This document shows, piece after piece, positions 32,886 through 45,215 of a stretch of DNA of 64,000 bases (its first letter is position 1; each line of letters opens with the position of its first letter). Position numbers and translations under genes: made by a program. This DNA comes from Cacajao melanocephalus (lineage: Eukaryota > Chordata > Mammalia > Primates > Pitheciidae), in the NCBI GenBank assembly GCA_963573385.1, contig CAUYLG010044640.1:16926-80925 (forward strand), in the 5' to 3' direction. The notes under the pieces are model-generated. The model had not been told where the DNA came from. It saw only the letters and a program-made list of their open reading frames with translations, and did not search any database.

Positions 32886-35665
32886 AGTCTACCCTATTTT
32901 CTTTTTCAGTATAGCTAGTTGGGAACAAAGAGACAGCATAGAATAATTTGCCCATCATGACTTAATCTTTTTTTCTGTAGGAACTGCTAGTCTAATGCCG
33001 GAGCATTCAATAGAAATAATATCAGGTGCTACTTCTTTGTACAGAGACAGAGACCCCAATATCTCTGGTCTCTGTTGATCAGCAATTTTATAGTATGTGT
33101 CTTTTGCATCATCTTCTCTTTGACCACCTCATTACCTCACAGGGTACATCAGATAAAAGTTGCAATCTGGCATCACCTTTAAGACCAAAGGAAGCTCTGT
33201 GTGGGATGGAAATTTTTATACACAAGGGCAATCTTTTTTCATCTTCTTTTTGCTTTGAACCTTTAAATCCGCTTGCCCCTCACCTTTCTTACCTCTTCAA
33301 GTGTCACTCTTCTCCTTCCAGGTCCAGATGTTGAAAGTAAATCTGGCTTATGGCCCACGATTCTCCAGCCCCTGGTTGTTGATCATATGACTAATTAGTA
33401 TGAGTCAATAGAGCCAAGAGAGCAGTACATTTTAGGGAAAGTTCTCTGAAACAGAACTTGCGAGGAAGTTCTTTGAGAAGTTTATCATTACATTAACATA
33501 GCATACAAAAGCCCAATAGCCCCCCACTACTGCTACCCTGGACCATGAAATTCCGGTAAAGAATTGTTGATCCATGAAATGGCTTTGGTAGCTCTTCTCC
33601 AAACCCTCTGAAGAGAGCTCTTCCAGGAGGCATGCAACACTCAAGGTGTTTCCTGTTGACAAACTGCCCTAAAGAGTCCTAGCGTGTGATGAGTATAATA
33701 CCACTGAGGCATAGACCGGAAACACACAGAGTGATCTGGCCAGTCTCTTTGGCCAGGGAGTAGCCCAAGGTGGACTGCCCACCTTCTTCATCTCAATAAG
33801 CTTTGGAAGTTATCTATTATTCATTGTTTAGAGATCAATAATTAATGGAGATTAAAAGTTTACTCTAAGATTCCAGTAAATTCACAACATTGCAGCAGTA
33901 ATGTGGAAGCATAATGAGGTGGTATGTTTATTTGGGAAGCAGAATTTATTTTTATGCATTTTTAAAATGATTCTATTAGTGTATTTATAGAATCATTAAG
34001 GTTCTAAAGGGTTCACCGAATTGTTATTTTGCACTTTACTACATTTTATGGGAGAAATGATGTGCTATAGAGGTATTCAAAACTTGAGATTTATAGAGAT
34101 CCAGGATCTTGGTTATATCCTTCAGAAAAACTTGCTAATATGCCATTGAATTTTAAAAGCATTTTAGTACTTGAGAGTCTTATTTCCTAAGTCTTTGTTT
34201 TACTCTATTTTAGACAAGTTTATGACTTAAGGAAAAAAAAAAAGGGTCTGGTTCTTGACCCGCCTTTGGATGTCTGAGAACAATTAGCAAATTTCTTCAG
34301 AGGCTAAAAATAATTGGATATTTTTATAATTTTATACTAAAAATAGAGAGTTTTGCATTAGAGGATGTGATTGGTCTGTTATCAAACGAGAACTAGTCTT
34401 GTTTTATCATTTAGCATTTATCACTATCTCATTAGTATATTTGAAGCATTCTCTGAACTTCTCCATGCTTTAGTTTCTCTAAAAGATTGAAAAAGTACAT
34501 ATTAATTATTAAAGCACTTAGATCTTTTTGTAGAAATGATGTGAAAATAAGGTAAGACAGTGTCATGCATATTAATAATGCAAAAGTCATAAATTTATTC
34601 CAGATCTCCAATGTACATCATTTTATTAATTCTCTTGTTAGTGTCTAAGGCATAGATAGAATGGGTGTACTAAGAACCTCTACTGTTAACTTCTAAGAAA
34701 ACACATACATGTGTCTTTTTCACAATATTGGTTATAAATTACAGTTTTGGTGGAATAAGCAAGATGTTATACTTATTCTAGAAATATACAGCTGACTTTC
34801 TGATTCACTGGGTAATTTTGTTGTTCTGATTCCTAAATAGGTTAGGTACTTTTCTCTGTTCTTTTGGTTTGGGATCCAGTTAAGAAATTATGAGGTGAGA
34901 AATTTGTTTTATTAACTTTTCATATGCATGTGTGACAGCTAAAGGGTAACATAGGGAAATTATTACTTATCATGGGGATTTATTCTGGTACTGAAAAACA
35001 AGATATTAAATTATACCACAAGAAGAAGCATAATTCAGTGAATTTTTATGATCTGTAAAGATGGGTAAATTGCATTGCAAATGATAAATGGGTTTTCAGC
35101 ATCAAGATCTACAAATAAATCATCCTAAGTGGATATTTTGATGTATTAATATAACTAGGAAGCAGCCCTTTGGGATGTGCATGTTATTTTTGGTGGTTGT
35201 CCTCATAAGAGACACCTACTTATTTATGCGTTGTGTTAGATTCTTTTGTTATTGTTGTTTTTAGTTTTTTACTATAAGTATCTATTCCAGATGTTTTTAG
35301 GAAATGTTTTAATCCCTTATTAGTAAGCTTTTTTGCACATGGAAGTAGAAGAGATACTGATTTGACTAGCTTAGTATCAAAATATAGTAAAAGCTGATGA
35401 AAGCCAATAGGACAGTTGGGAGATCTCTTTCTCTGCCTTTTCCTTAAAGAAAGCCATTGCAACTAAGTGCACCCATTTCCCTTATATGTGAACTTTTGTT
35501 TTCTACCTGAGTTGCAAGTTCCATAACAAGCCCCTCTGTCTTAAGTTTCTCCTACTCCAATATCAATGGATAAATAATAAAATAAGGAACTTTCCTGTTT
35601 GTATTTCCTTTATGTATTATTGAAAATTCTAGCTTGAAAAGTATTAAATAGGAAAACAAAGGTTT
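32886..35665. other. Long unassigned stretch
   Basis: Nearly 2.8 kb with no recognisable repeat. The frames 33026-33334 (plus), 33432-33662 (minus) and 35220-35462 (minus) show no domain or conserved motif. It holds a short A-run at 34233-34244. If this window hides host regulatory DNA, this older unique block is a reasonable place to test by conservation. Confidence 0.45.
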
Positions 35666-35990
35666 CATCTACTCATTCTTTTAACAGATACTAAGTGACC
35701 ACTCATAGTCAGGGACCATGCTGGAATCTGGGGAAACAGCACGGCCCCTAACTTCAGGGAATTTATAGTAAAATAGAAAAAATAAATATGCAATCTGGCT
35801 CTTACAATGTATTGTGGTCCTTGCTGGATAGGGAGAGGATAAGGTATTATGGGAACCCACAGGACATGCATCTTTATAAACTGGAGGGCATCCTTGGAGA
35901 GCCATGATGGTTGTCACAGTGAAAAAGGGGTGAGGGAAGATTTCCAGGAGGAGGTGATGCTCAAGTTTAACTTGAAAGATGTAAATAACA
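35666..35990 (-). mobile_element. Old L2-like interspersed repeat, antisense
   Basis: 'ttcttttaacagatactaagtgacc', 'gggaccatgctggaatctggg', 'cttcagggaatttatagta', then 'gggaagatttccaggaggaggtgatgctcaag'-type blocks typical of ancient mammalian repeats with an inverted L2-like tail. Family name uncertain. Confidence 0.45.
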
Positions 35991-36234
35991 GGTCAGGATA
36001 TCTGTGGCAAGGGGAGTGACATGTACAATGGTCCACAGGTTAATGGGACTATATTCAGGAATTAATAAGGAGATCAATCTGTTGACAGGTCCAGCATATA
36101 ACCTGAAGAACAAAGTGGAAGCATCTTGATATCTAGAAAGAAAAAGAGACTTAGAGACAGCAAACCTCATTCCTGTGCAAACCTTTCTCTCCTTATTTCT
36201 GACGGTAGGATAATCCTACATAGAGAAGGAAGGG

Positions 36235-36450
36235 TTGTATAATGGAAAGAAGTCAAGGTTATAGCCAGTCATAGAGTTCAAATTCCAGCTTTAAAACTTG
36301 TTACTTGTGTGAGATCTCAAATAAACTTCTCAGTTTCAACTTTCTCATATGTTGAAAGACTACGATAACGACTACATACATGACGATAAGCACACTGGCT
36401 TCTTGCAATGCTTACATGAGGCAATGTGGAAATGTCTATAGAGTGCCTGA
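36235..36450 (-). mobile_element. MIR fragment, antisense
   Basis: Inverted MIR order: 'gagttcaaattccagcttta', 'cttgttacttgtgtgagatct', 'ctcagtttcaactttctcat', 'acatgaggcaatgtgg'. Confidence 0.7.
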
Positions 36451-37770
36451 ATGTCAATCAGACAGGCTTAATGGATATGTTTCCTTTCCCTTTTTGAAAC
36501 TTTTTTAATTTCTGAAATGGAGAACTTGATTCTTTCTCCCTACATGAATTTTAAGAATAAAATAAAATTATGCATTTAAAAAAATAAATGTAGATATAGT
36601 ACATGTTCATTATGTATGTGTGGCCATACATTTAAAGAACCCCTAAAGTCTCACCATTTGTTAAGATACTGGACCCTCTTTATCATAACTGTCCATCTTC
36701 CCTTCTCTACATTCTCTGTTCAGTGACCCCATGCTGGTCATTTCTTTGCAGTAGCACCCCCTGTATGTAGTCCCAGAGGCACCTGGGACTTTATGGCCAT
36801 GTATGAATTTGCAGACTTGCCTCATATGCCCTCTGGTCTCCCCTCTCTCCCTGATGTAGATCATTGCTTTTTTTTTTTTTTTCTTCAAACACCTTATCTC
36901 TGCAGTGGGCCAACCAAGAAACATTTCCAGGAGATTCATGTTTTTAATTAAAGTTCAATGGCAGCCTTGGAAGCATTTGCTTGTTTTAATATGTGGACTC
37001 TTTACTCTCTTCCTAACAAATTTTTGGTAAAACCAGGATAAAACTCATAGTGGCGATTGGGTTATCTGTCTCAAGTGCTTCTTGCCCCTCCTTGTTTTTG
37101 AGCTAGAAAGGAGGCTAGTAGCCTTGAACCTCAGGGTAACTGTTGCCTTCAGGGTCAGCCAAATGGAAGCCAAATGTCCTGGAGTTCTCCAGCACAATGA
37201 CTTGGCATCTCTTTGTGTGTGTGTTTCATGAAGATAAATGCTGTCTCCCAAACACATATTTTATCATAGAAAGATGTGAATAGTAGAAACTTAAAATCTG
37301 CTGCAGGCAGGATAGTTTTTAGAAGATACATATGTAACCCTAATAAAGTTGGTCTACCTCATGGCCTATTTCTATACAGTACAACACCCTAAAGAAAACA
37401 CAAATCTGCTTTCAAAAAGTTATAATAATCTGTACTAGAATGTCTTCTAAAAATGGTAAGAGATTACATGGCATGACAGGGAGTAATATCCGCTATTTAA
37501 AAAAAACCCACTTCCCTATAATAGTTACTTATCCTTTAATTGCTTACAGAAAGGTGCTACAGCGATGGCAGAGAATATCTACTATCTCATTCGTTCTTAT
37601 TCACTTCACTGAAAAACACCAAACACAGCTTTCTTCTGCTTCTTTCATTCACTCCTCCTGTCTTCCAAGATCTATTCACTCTCTAGGTTGAGCTCTGCCT
37701 TTTTAGAGTAAATCAATACAGGCTTTCCGGATCTCTCAGTTCTGCATCTCAAGGTCAAAAAAACAGCATG
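36451..37770. other. Unassigned stretch with poly-T
   Basis: A T-run lies at about 36868-36882. No Alu or L1 body adjoins it. The minus-strand frames 36661-36939 and 37045-37257 and the plus frame 37440-37691 have no domain. Confidence 0.45.
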
Positions 37771-37774
37771 GATA

Positions 37775-37985
37775 GTCTATGGTTTGGCAAACTTTTTCTA
37801 TAAAAGGCCAGATAGTGAATATTTTAGGGTTTGCAAGCCACACAGGCCTCTATTACATATTCTTCTTTGTTTTTTACAATCCTTTGAAAATGTGAAAACC
37901 ATTCTTACGTCATAGGCCATACAGAAACAGGTCTCAGGCTGGATTTGACCCATGGAACATAGTGAACTAATCCCTGGCATAAGCA
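37775..37985. mobile_element. hAT-Charlie relic, MER3-type
   Basis: 'ggtttggcaaactttttctataaaaggccagat' (two blocks), 'tattttagggtttgcaagccac', 'ggctggatttgacccatgg' and the end 'gtgaactaatccctgg' fit the non-autonomous element with ends like GGTCGGCAAACTTTTTC. The minus-strand frame 37798-37995 falls inside it and is chance. Confidence 0.75.
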
Positions 37986-38039
37986 ATAAAGGCACTAGGT
38001 CTTCTTAGACTAAGCCCTAGTGAGTGAGACAATGAACAA

Positions 38040-38155
38040 CGAAAGGAGTGCTTAGTACATGTCAGGCATGGTATCAGCAGCTTACTTAGCTTGGTTAGTC
38101 CTCAGAATAGTAGTTTGAGATGAGTACTATACTGTTTCACTATTAATAAGCTGAA
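38040..38155 (+). mobile_element. MIR fragment
   Basis: 'tacatgtcaggcatggtatcagc', 'agtcctcagaatagtagtttgagatgagtac', in MIR sense order. Confidence 0.6.
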
Positions 38156-38257
38156 CTTAGAACACTGTACCCACCCCACCCCCAGCTGGTTGATCATCTA
38201 TAGTTGAGATTTTAATCCTCATTACCATTTAACTGGGATACAACATAAAGAGATAAC

Positions 38258-38400
38258 CTCTTTTAATATTTGAACCTCAGTTCCCTACTCTATAAAAAAG
38301 GATACTATTATTATCCTCATAGGTTTATTTGTGAGGATTAATTAAACTGATATGCATAGGCAATGTCTGACACATGCTTACATGTTCCATACTTACCAGC
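38258..38400 (-). mobile_element. MIR fragment, antisense
   Basis: 'gaacctcagttccctactctataa', 'ggatactattattatcctcataggt', 'tgtgaggattaattaaactg'. Confidence 0.75.
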
Positions 38401-38431
38401 TCTATCATCATTTCAGTGAATCAGATTATTT

Positions 38432-38610
38432 GTCCTTGTTCCACCACTTACCAGCCACATGACCTTCAAGCAAGCCATTTTTATACTCTGTGTTTATTTC
38501 CTCTTAAGGAAAGTGGGTATTAACAGCATTTCAGGATTACTCTGAAGATCCATTGAAGAGAGCTAGCAAAAGTCAAAGAAACATACAAATGTAAAACATA
38601 GTAATTACCA
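38432..38610 (-). mobile_element. MIR fragment, antisense
   Basis: 'ttccaccacttaccagccacatgacct', 'tcaagcaagccatttttata', then a weaker tail. Third of three MIRs within 600 bp. Confidence 0.7.
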
Positions 38611-39120
38611 TTAATTCACAACTGTGCCTAGCTTCATCTTGAGGTCTCCAGATCTATTATCAGTGAGTTTCTCACAGCAACTCTATAAGGCAGGCATTTT
38701 GACAAGTGTGGCCACTAGCTGTGAAAGCACTTGAAAGAAGCAAGGTGTTAAACTCATGTTTGGATTTATTGCTTTCACTATACCTGCATGAAAGCAGGAC
38801 ATTCAGCAACCATAGGTCTTGCTCTCAACCTTCATCTTCATCACAGGCTTCTTCACGTCAGTGGCTTAGGGCTTGAGGACTTTCTTGAAATATTGCTCAC
38901 ATCATGAAGTCCAAGACATAATTCCCAATGGTGATTCTTACCTTCACAACAGCATCACCTGTTAATTTAGCTTATAATTATTAAAATGTAAATTGACTAC
39001 TTTGTGAACTATCTGAACAGAAAGAAAAAACCCTTAGCACAATTTTGGGTCACCCTTCATTTTCACCATAGAGCCAAAGGACTAATTATTGATTAAGAAA
39101 CAGTTATGTGAAGAGAGGAA
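38611..39120. other. Unassigned stretch
   Basis: A weak MIR-like patch may lie near 38670-38760 ('ctctataaggcaggcattttg'). Otherwise nothing recognised. Confidence 0.35.
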
Positions 39121-39760
39121 TGATTTCCTAGGATTGCTCATTGTCAGAGTTTGATTGGAGAAGCAGACCTGAAAGGAGCTCTAAAGAGTAAGGAATTATT
39201 ACAAGGATTGAATGTTATGCAATTATGGGTGCTGGATAAACAGTCTATATGAAGCTACTGCTTCTGTGTCTTGGTGCTAGAGCCTGAAGTCCACATGTAA
39301 AGCAGTAGAGAAGAAAAGATGGTTGTGAAGTCGGGGAAACAAGGACAAAATGGATAGGCTGGAACCTATGAGGACAGCTGAAACATACATCAGTCTCTCA
39401 CCATATCCAGCTTTCAACTTTGATGATGGAATAATCTACAGGAAGAGCTGGCACCCTTCTTCATAGATATGAACACACAGAGGATGTCCGGCAGGAACTG
39501 AAGGTGCTGCAGGCCCAGCCACTGCCCCACACAAACAACTCAGGCTGGCAGAAAAGTGACAAGACGTGTGCACTACAACAGTGCCTCATACCCAGCACCA
39601 GTCTTGCCCACACAAAGAAGAACACGGCTGACACCTTACTTCTGTCTTCCAGTCCCACACAAAATGTCTCTTGTGGCCCACACTAACTTGCAACTGTAGC
39701 AAAAGAATTTTGAAAACAAAATTCCAACTTAGCCGCATTGCCACAACACATATCCTCCAT
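39120..39760. other. Possible ancient LTR, unassigned
   Basis: Composition and length suit a decayed LTR read in antisense ('aaggaattattacaagg' could be an inverted polyA zone), but I cannot place it in a family. The frames at 39461-39658 (minus) and 39504-39686 (plus) oppose each other and look like chance. Confidence 0.3.
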
Positions 39761-41689
39761 TTTTAGTACATATGGGATGATCTAGAAATGTTTTCCCTAA
39801 CTCTTAGCCCAGAGATTTTCCCATAATCCTCTGCTGCTCTGAACTTTCTCCTCTGTAAACTAGATGAATGCCATCATCATGGAATCATTGCACAAAACAG
39901 TGTTTACAAAGTACCCTAAACAGTGCTTGCTTTACATTCTAAAAAGTACTGTCTTCTGTTTCTTAATGTCTACTTAGAGATCAAGAAAACATCATTAATA
40001 AGGAAGGTAAATATTTTGGAGGGAAAAAGCATATATTGTGTTACTCAAGACAAATATCATTAATTCAGAACTACCCATGATTTTAGATTATTCATCCTAT
40101 TAATTCCCAATATAAGTTGGTAATATAGAGTCAGTTACAGTTTCACCAGACCAATTTGGAACCTGGCTTTAGCTTCGGTTTATGTGAAGTGGAAGGAATG
40201 TGCTATTCCGTATGGAAGAGAGAGAGAAGAGGTAGAGAGACTCATTTGATTACTCTGAGCTTATGGCCTACCTGACACCCCTGGTTGAGCACCGAGAATT
40301 ATTCTGTGATCAGAAGAAGTTGATTAAAACCAGAGTCCTAGCACTCAAGTGAAATTAAACTACATAGTGTGATTTTAATCCTAGGCTTTTTCCCTGTGGT
40401 GTGTTGCATAATAGAAACCAATTGAAAATATATGTATTAGGACAAATAAATATAAATAAGTTGATGTACTGTAGAAAGTGAGCCAGGGGAGGCCACAGTG
40501 ATAAGGGGTACTATCAGAGTTTAGAGCATTATATTTTAATTAAAAAGAAGAAAATGGGAAGAAAACTCCATTGATGGAAGACTCGGGATGGTGCTCTCAT
40601 TTTATGAGGTTGGTGTTTTATGAGATAAGAAATGCCCAGGGACAGGCATTAAAAGAAAGTAAAGTTAAATTTATTCTTGGCTGACCACTCAATGAAGAAC
40701 TGCAGGAGAGCAAATACTTGTATCCTGTCCTTTTCTGGATACCCATTCTCTTGTCTCTAGCTATCTATAGGACCTGTAGTCTGAATGTGTAACTGAGCAC
40801 AAAATTATTACACTACTTTCATTGTTCCTTCATTTTCTCACATGATGAGTCATTTTTATCCTTGTTCCCCAGTATGTAGCAGTCTAAGGTGGATGAACAA
40901 AGGACATGGCACTGTAAAGAATATAGTCTTTGACCTGGGTCCCTACCCAGTGGAACAACTTAGCCTCCCAATACTTCCTCTGTCTGCAACTGGGCTGGGT
41001 CCAGGGCGACCTATCCTTTACATTGGCAGACACTACAGGTAATATGCTGCTCTCCAGTTTGCCACTTGATAGCCATACTCCCCACATGTTTCTGTCTCTG
41101 TGGTTCCCACTAGGAAAGTAACCTCAGGGTTGTCACGGGAGACTGACATTACAAAAGCTTATGTTGACTTTCTTCCATTACTCAGTGCTTCTCTCACTGG
41201 GAATCTGGTGGGATGTTTACTCAGTGGTGTCAGTTTTCTTTGATGATCCCTGAAAGTATTGCCCTGGTTTTTTAGTGTTTTAGACCATGCTATTTTAAAT
41301 ATGATTTCTCCCAGTTTGAGTCAGATAATATTTGTCTCAACATTGTGTTACATCTAAAATTTTTCCCCTCAAAAAAATCAACATGTTTCTTGAAAGAAAC
41401 TTGGACAGCTTAACTCTCTTCTACCTCCAGATGAATTTTCCATCCCATGGGGAGTTTGAGAAAAACTTTTCTGACCATGATTGCAAATTTCAAAGTACTT
41501 TTTCCCCTCTTTGTCTCAAGGTATCCATAGTTTTCTCATACAGACAAAATTCTTGGAAACCATTTAGCTACTCTGATAGAAGTAGATTTTCATCAATAAT
41601 TGATTTATTCATGGGCTAAACTAAGAACATGCCATCTTCTGCTTTTTTATACTTTTATGTTATCTGGCAGGATGCAAAATGGAGTAGTA
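39761..41689. other. Unassigned stretch
   Basis: Three overlapping frames on both strands near 40842-41121 cover the same DNA and show no domain. No repeat family recognised. Confidence 0.4.
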
Positions 41690-42780
41690 TTTATTCCACA
41701 CATAGTCATTGAGACCTACTCTGTGCCAGGCTAGTGCTCGGTATGCATGGATGAACAAAACAGTGCTAGGTATGCGTGGATGAACATACCATTACAAAGC
41801 TCATGAACGAGTGCAGAAAAATACAGCAAACAAATAATAAATCTACAATGGTAAATTAGTGTAAGTACTATGAAGGAAAAGAACCAGATTCTATAAGAAA
41901 GATGATAGCAGAGATCAATCTCGGTTGAGCATCTAGAAAGATCTCTTGAGGAGGTTGAACATAAGCCAAAACTTAAAGGGTCACCAGACAGAAGAATTGA
42001 AAGTCCTGAAGCTTACGGTACAATCTAATCTCTGTCACCTAGAAGCTCTGAACCCCTAGCCTACACCTCTTGGCTGTGAGAAAGATATTTTCAGAAATTC
42101 TTTACATCTTTAGATCTGGGTGGTGACATTTTTACCACCTGTGTAGTTTTGTGTTTGGCTGGAGTGGGGTCCTCAGATGTTATATACAAGGCAAGTTTTT
42201 GCTCTTATTTGGAATAACCTGCTGTGGTTGGGTGTAGCCATATGTTAACCCTTTACAAGATGGGTGTCAAAAAGGCCAAGTGGACATGATTTTTTTTATC
42301 TACTGAATAAGCGTTTTTATAAAGAAGATGGGGTCAGGAAGAAATTCATACCAAGTAGAGAAAAGTACATGCTGTAAGCTACAGACAATTTAAAGAAGAG
42401 GGCATGTTTAAGGAATTAAGAAAGTTTTAGTTTATCCTGGAATGTGAGATGGAAATTAGGCTGGAGAAATATAAGAGGGCCACACTAGAAAGAGTTAAAC
42501 CATGGGCCATGTCGAGGAGATTGAACTTGTTCTGTGAATAAGTCAGACCTAGTGGAAATTTTTGAACCAGTGCTGCTTAAAAATAATATAATTTAAGGAA
42601 GAAAGGCATTAGTGGCAAAGAGGTTATTGTAGTTGTCCAGGCAAGAGATATGGAGGACCTAGTTTATTGACAGTGAGAAGAGATATATTTCTGAAGGAGA
42701 AAATATCATTTGATATGAAAAGGTGAAAGAGGAGAGGGGTATGATTGTGAAGTGTGGAGGACAGGGTGGATGACGACACC
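41690..42780 (-). mobile_element. Old mammalian interspersed repeat with L2-like tail, antisense
   Basis: Begins 'gagacctactctgtgccagg', runs through 'aacataccattacaaagctcatg', a 'gatctcttgaggaggttgaac' block, and far downstream 'gaggttattgtagttgtccaggcaagagata'. That order is a recurrent ancient mammalian repeat, with patches lost. Family name uncertain. Carries a local 29-bp duplication at 41734-41789. Confidence 0.45.
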
Positions 42781-42869
42781 ATGAATAGAGGATGCGGGAG
42801 AGTCACCATTTGAATGAGCTGCTTCCTCATTGGTGCTCTTCCTCTGACATGGATAATTACCTACATATT

Positions 42870-42980
42870 TGCCGCTCTTGGTTTACTGGGAGCTCCTCAA
42901 GGACAAAAAATGCTTTATTTATTACTGACCCCATAGTGCAGGTAACAAAGCATATCTGAGGAGTTCAGCAAGTAGTAACT
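42870..42980 (+). mobile_element. L2 3' end fragment
   Basis: 'tactgggagctcctcaaggacaaaaaatg' and 'ttactgaccccatagtgcaggtaac' match the L2 tail in sense. Confidence 0.55.
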
Positions 42981-44590
42981 ACTATTATTATTAAGCTTTC
43001 AATAGTTGTGTTTTAGTGAATGCATGCTTGGCACACTTTTGACAATATAATAGTTCTGAAGACTCCAAAGAGAATGGTGGGAAGTTGATTGAGAGAAATT
43101 CTCTTCAGATGAATTTACTTTAAGGAGGAGAAAAGTGACAGCTCCTAAGGGAAGAAGAAATGTAATATGTGAGGGGACACAAAAGCTGACCCAGTTTGGT
43201 TCCACTGCTAAAAGGCAGCCACTGGAAAGGTTTGAAAGCAAGAATAACACAGGAAATTAGTTCTGAAAATCCATCCATCTCAGTTGAGTCATCTTCAGGC
43301 CTGGATAGGCAGAGAACCTTTGCACAAAGAACACATAACTTTCTTAGATATTACAGAAATTTTGGAATTAACCTTGGCTATACTTTTCTCTGTTTACATC
43401 CAGTTTTTGTTAGGCCTGATTCCTTTTATTTAGGGAGTGTCACCAAATGTAAGGATTTAGTATAACTTTCATAAAAATGTTAAAGTGGCCCATGAGGTTT
43501 TTAAAATTTTCTCAATGGTTGAATGATGTCTTCTCCTAATTACCAAATTTCAATTATTTAGTTAAATCATTATTTGCATATCTTTAAAAAAACAATGCTA
43601 AGGCATATAAACAAAATTCTTAGTTGAAAATTCAGCATTTGTGTTTCAAGCATCATATTCCCTATTTTTTAAACTTACTTGTAGTAAGCGAAGCACAACA
43701 TAAAAGCAATTAATAATTTTAATTAAAGAATGACATTTTTCTAACAATCCAAATGCTGGGTGTTGGGCTTTATTTTTTTTCTCTTGTTTTGTTTGTATTA
43801 AATATTTTGTAACTTGAGATGTGAGCAATAAATCATATTACATGGTCTTACTCCTCTATGAGAACTTTGTTTATCAACCATAATCTTGATATTTTATCAA
43901 CTTTATTCTCTTTCTTCTTATATGACTATGCATATTTGTTGCTTTCTGGGGTCCCATCACGTTCAGTTCCATTCAAGCATCTATTGTAGCAATCTATAGG
44001 AAAGAAAAAAGACCTACAGAAAAGGAAAATTGGTGCATAGTAAAAGTCTAGAAGAAAAGAAAGTCTGAGAGGTGATTCTTTAACAGTGTCCTTAGAAAAG
44101 TGTTTCTGGCCCATCTTATTAAAGCCATTCCCCTTGACAGACAAAACTCTACCATGGATGGATAGTGAGGTAGGTGCTTTCAGGACCTAATATCATAAAA
44201 TATTTAAATCATTCAATTCCGTTTGCTAGGAGTCCAGGCTTAAGTAACTTTTGATTAAAATGTAGATTTATCTGTAATTTTTAATAAGAAATTTTAGGGT
44301 AAGCTGACAAGAATATTTACTATAAATCAATAAGTTGATCCATATTTATACAGTTTAATCTCTCCTAAATTTAGTCTGTGTAGATCAGGTATTCAAGTCC
44401 AGATCTCTGCAGCACTGATGAGAAGCCTCTGGACTTTCAAAATTAGAAACCAGATATGGAACTATAGTAAATTCACCAAGGTAGTCTTCCAGCCTACCTC
44501 TCTTAAAGACAGACCAGTCTCATTTCCTATTCTCTCTCAGGATTTTTGCAAACCTTCAGCCAAATGTGTTCTGCCAAAAACTCTTTATAT
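42981..44590. other. Unassigned stretch
   Basis: No family recognised. Frames at 42999-43250 (minus), 43196-43465 (plus) and 43926-44144 (minus) show no domain. Confidence 0.4.
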
Positions 44591-44594
44591 TACA

Positions 44595-44700
44595 GTTGAA
44601 AAATGTAAAGCCTAGAAAAGAAATGTGACTTGACTAAGGTCACATACAAATTTGGTCTCTTGTCCAATCTGTTTTCCTTCCATTGTACCATATACGCTCT
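44595..44700 (+). mobile_element. MIR fragment
   Basis: 'tgaaaaatgtaaagcctagaaaag', 'gtgacttgactaaggtcacat' matches the MIR 3' half. Confidence 0.6.
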
Positions 44701-45034
44701 TAATACAGCATTATCCTTGACAGGCTAAGGAGACAATTCAACAAATCTTACCCAAGTCATAAGGGGAAACAAAACTCTTGAATTATGTATCAACCTAATC
44801 CCTACTCTTGTAGCTCAATGGGCAACGGGGCTACCTACAATTTAATGCACCCTGTGCCCTTTCTTCTTCTTTCTAATGGAGTCAGAACCAAGACATCGTC
44901 TATTCACTCTTTAAGATTCACCATTTGTTGCTTCCAGTTTCAAAGTTTTTGCCGTTTCTCCAAGTAGGGTTAGTCATTCTTTCTTCTACCCATGTGCATC
45001 TCTATTACGTACCATATACTATATGCCACATGAT

Positions 45035-45165
45035 ATTAAATATGTGCCTATTTTATTGCCTGCTAAGATGTGAACTCCTCTAAAAGAGGAACTACTGGTT
45101 GTTTATCTCTGCATGTCAGCACCCATCACAGCATCTGGCATTTAGTAATATCTTGATAAAAGAAG
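45035..45165 (+). mobile_element. L2 3' end fragment
   Basis: 'gatgtgaactcctctaaaagagg', 'tttatctctgcatgtcagcacc', 'agcatctggcatttagtaatat' is the L2 terminal block in sense. Confidence 0.75.
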
Positions 45166-45215
45166 AGAGGGAAGAAAGGAAGGAGTGAGGTAGGAGAGAG
45201 AGAAGAAGAAATGAG
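45166..45215. repeat. Purine-rich (GA/AAG) tract
   Basis: About 50 nt of almost pure A/G following the L2 tail. A candidate triplex or slippage-prone tract. Confidence 0.8.

Noticed and set aside
36868..36882. Poly-T run as an antisense Alu or L1 tail
   Set aside because: No Alu, L1 or processed-gene body adjoins it on either side.
39504..39686. 60-codon frame with opposing minus-strand frame as overlapping genes
   Set aside because: Mirror frames in the same DNA without domains; more likely chance in a decayed LTR-like region.
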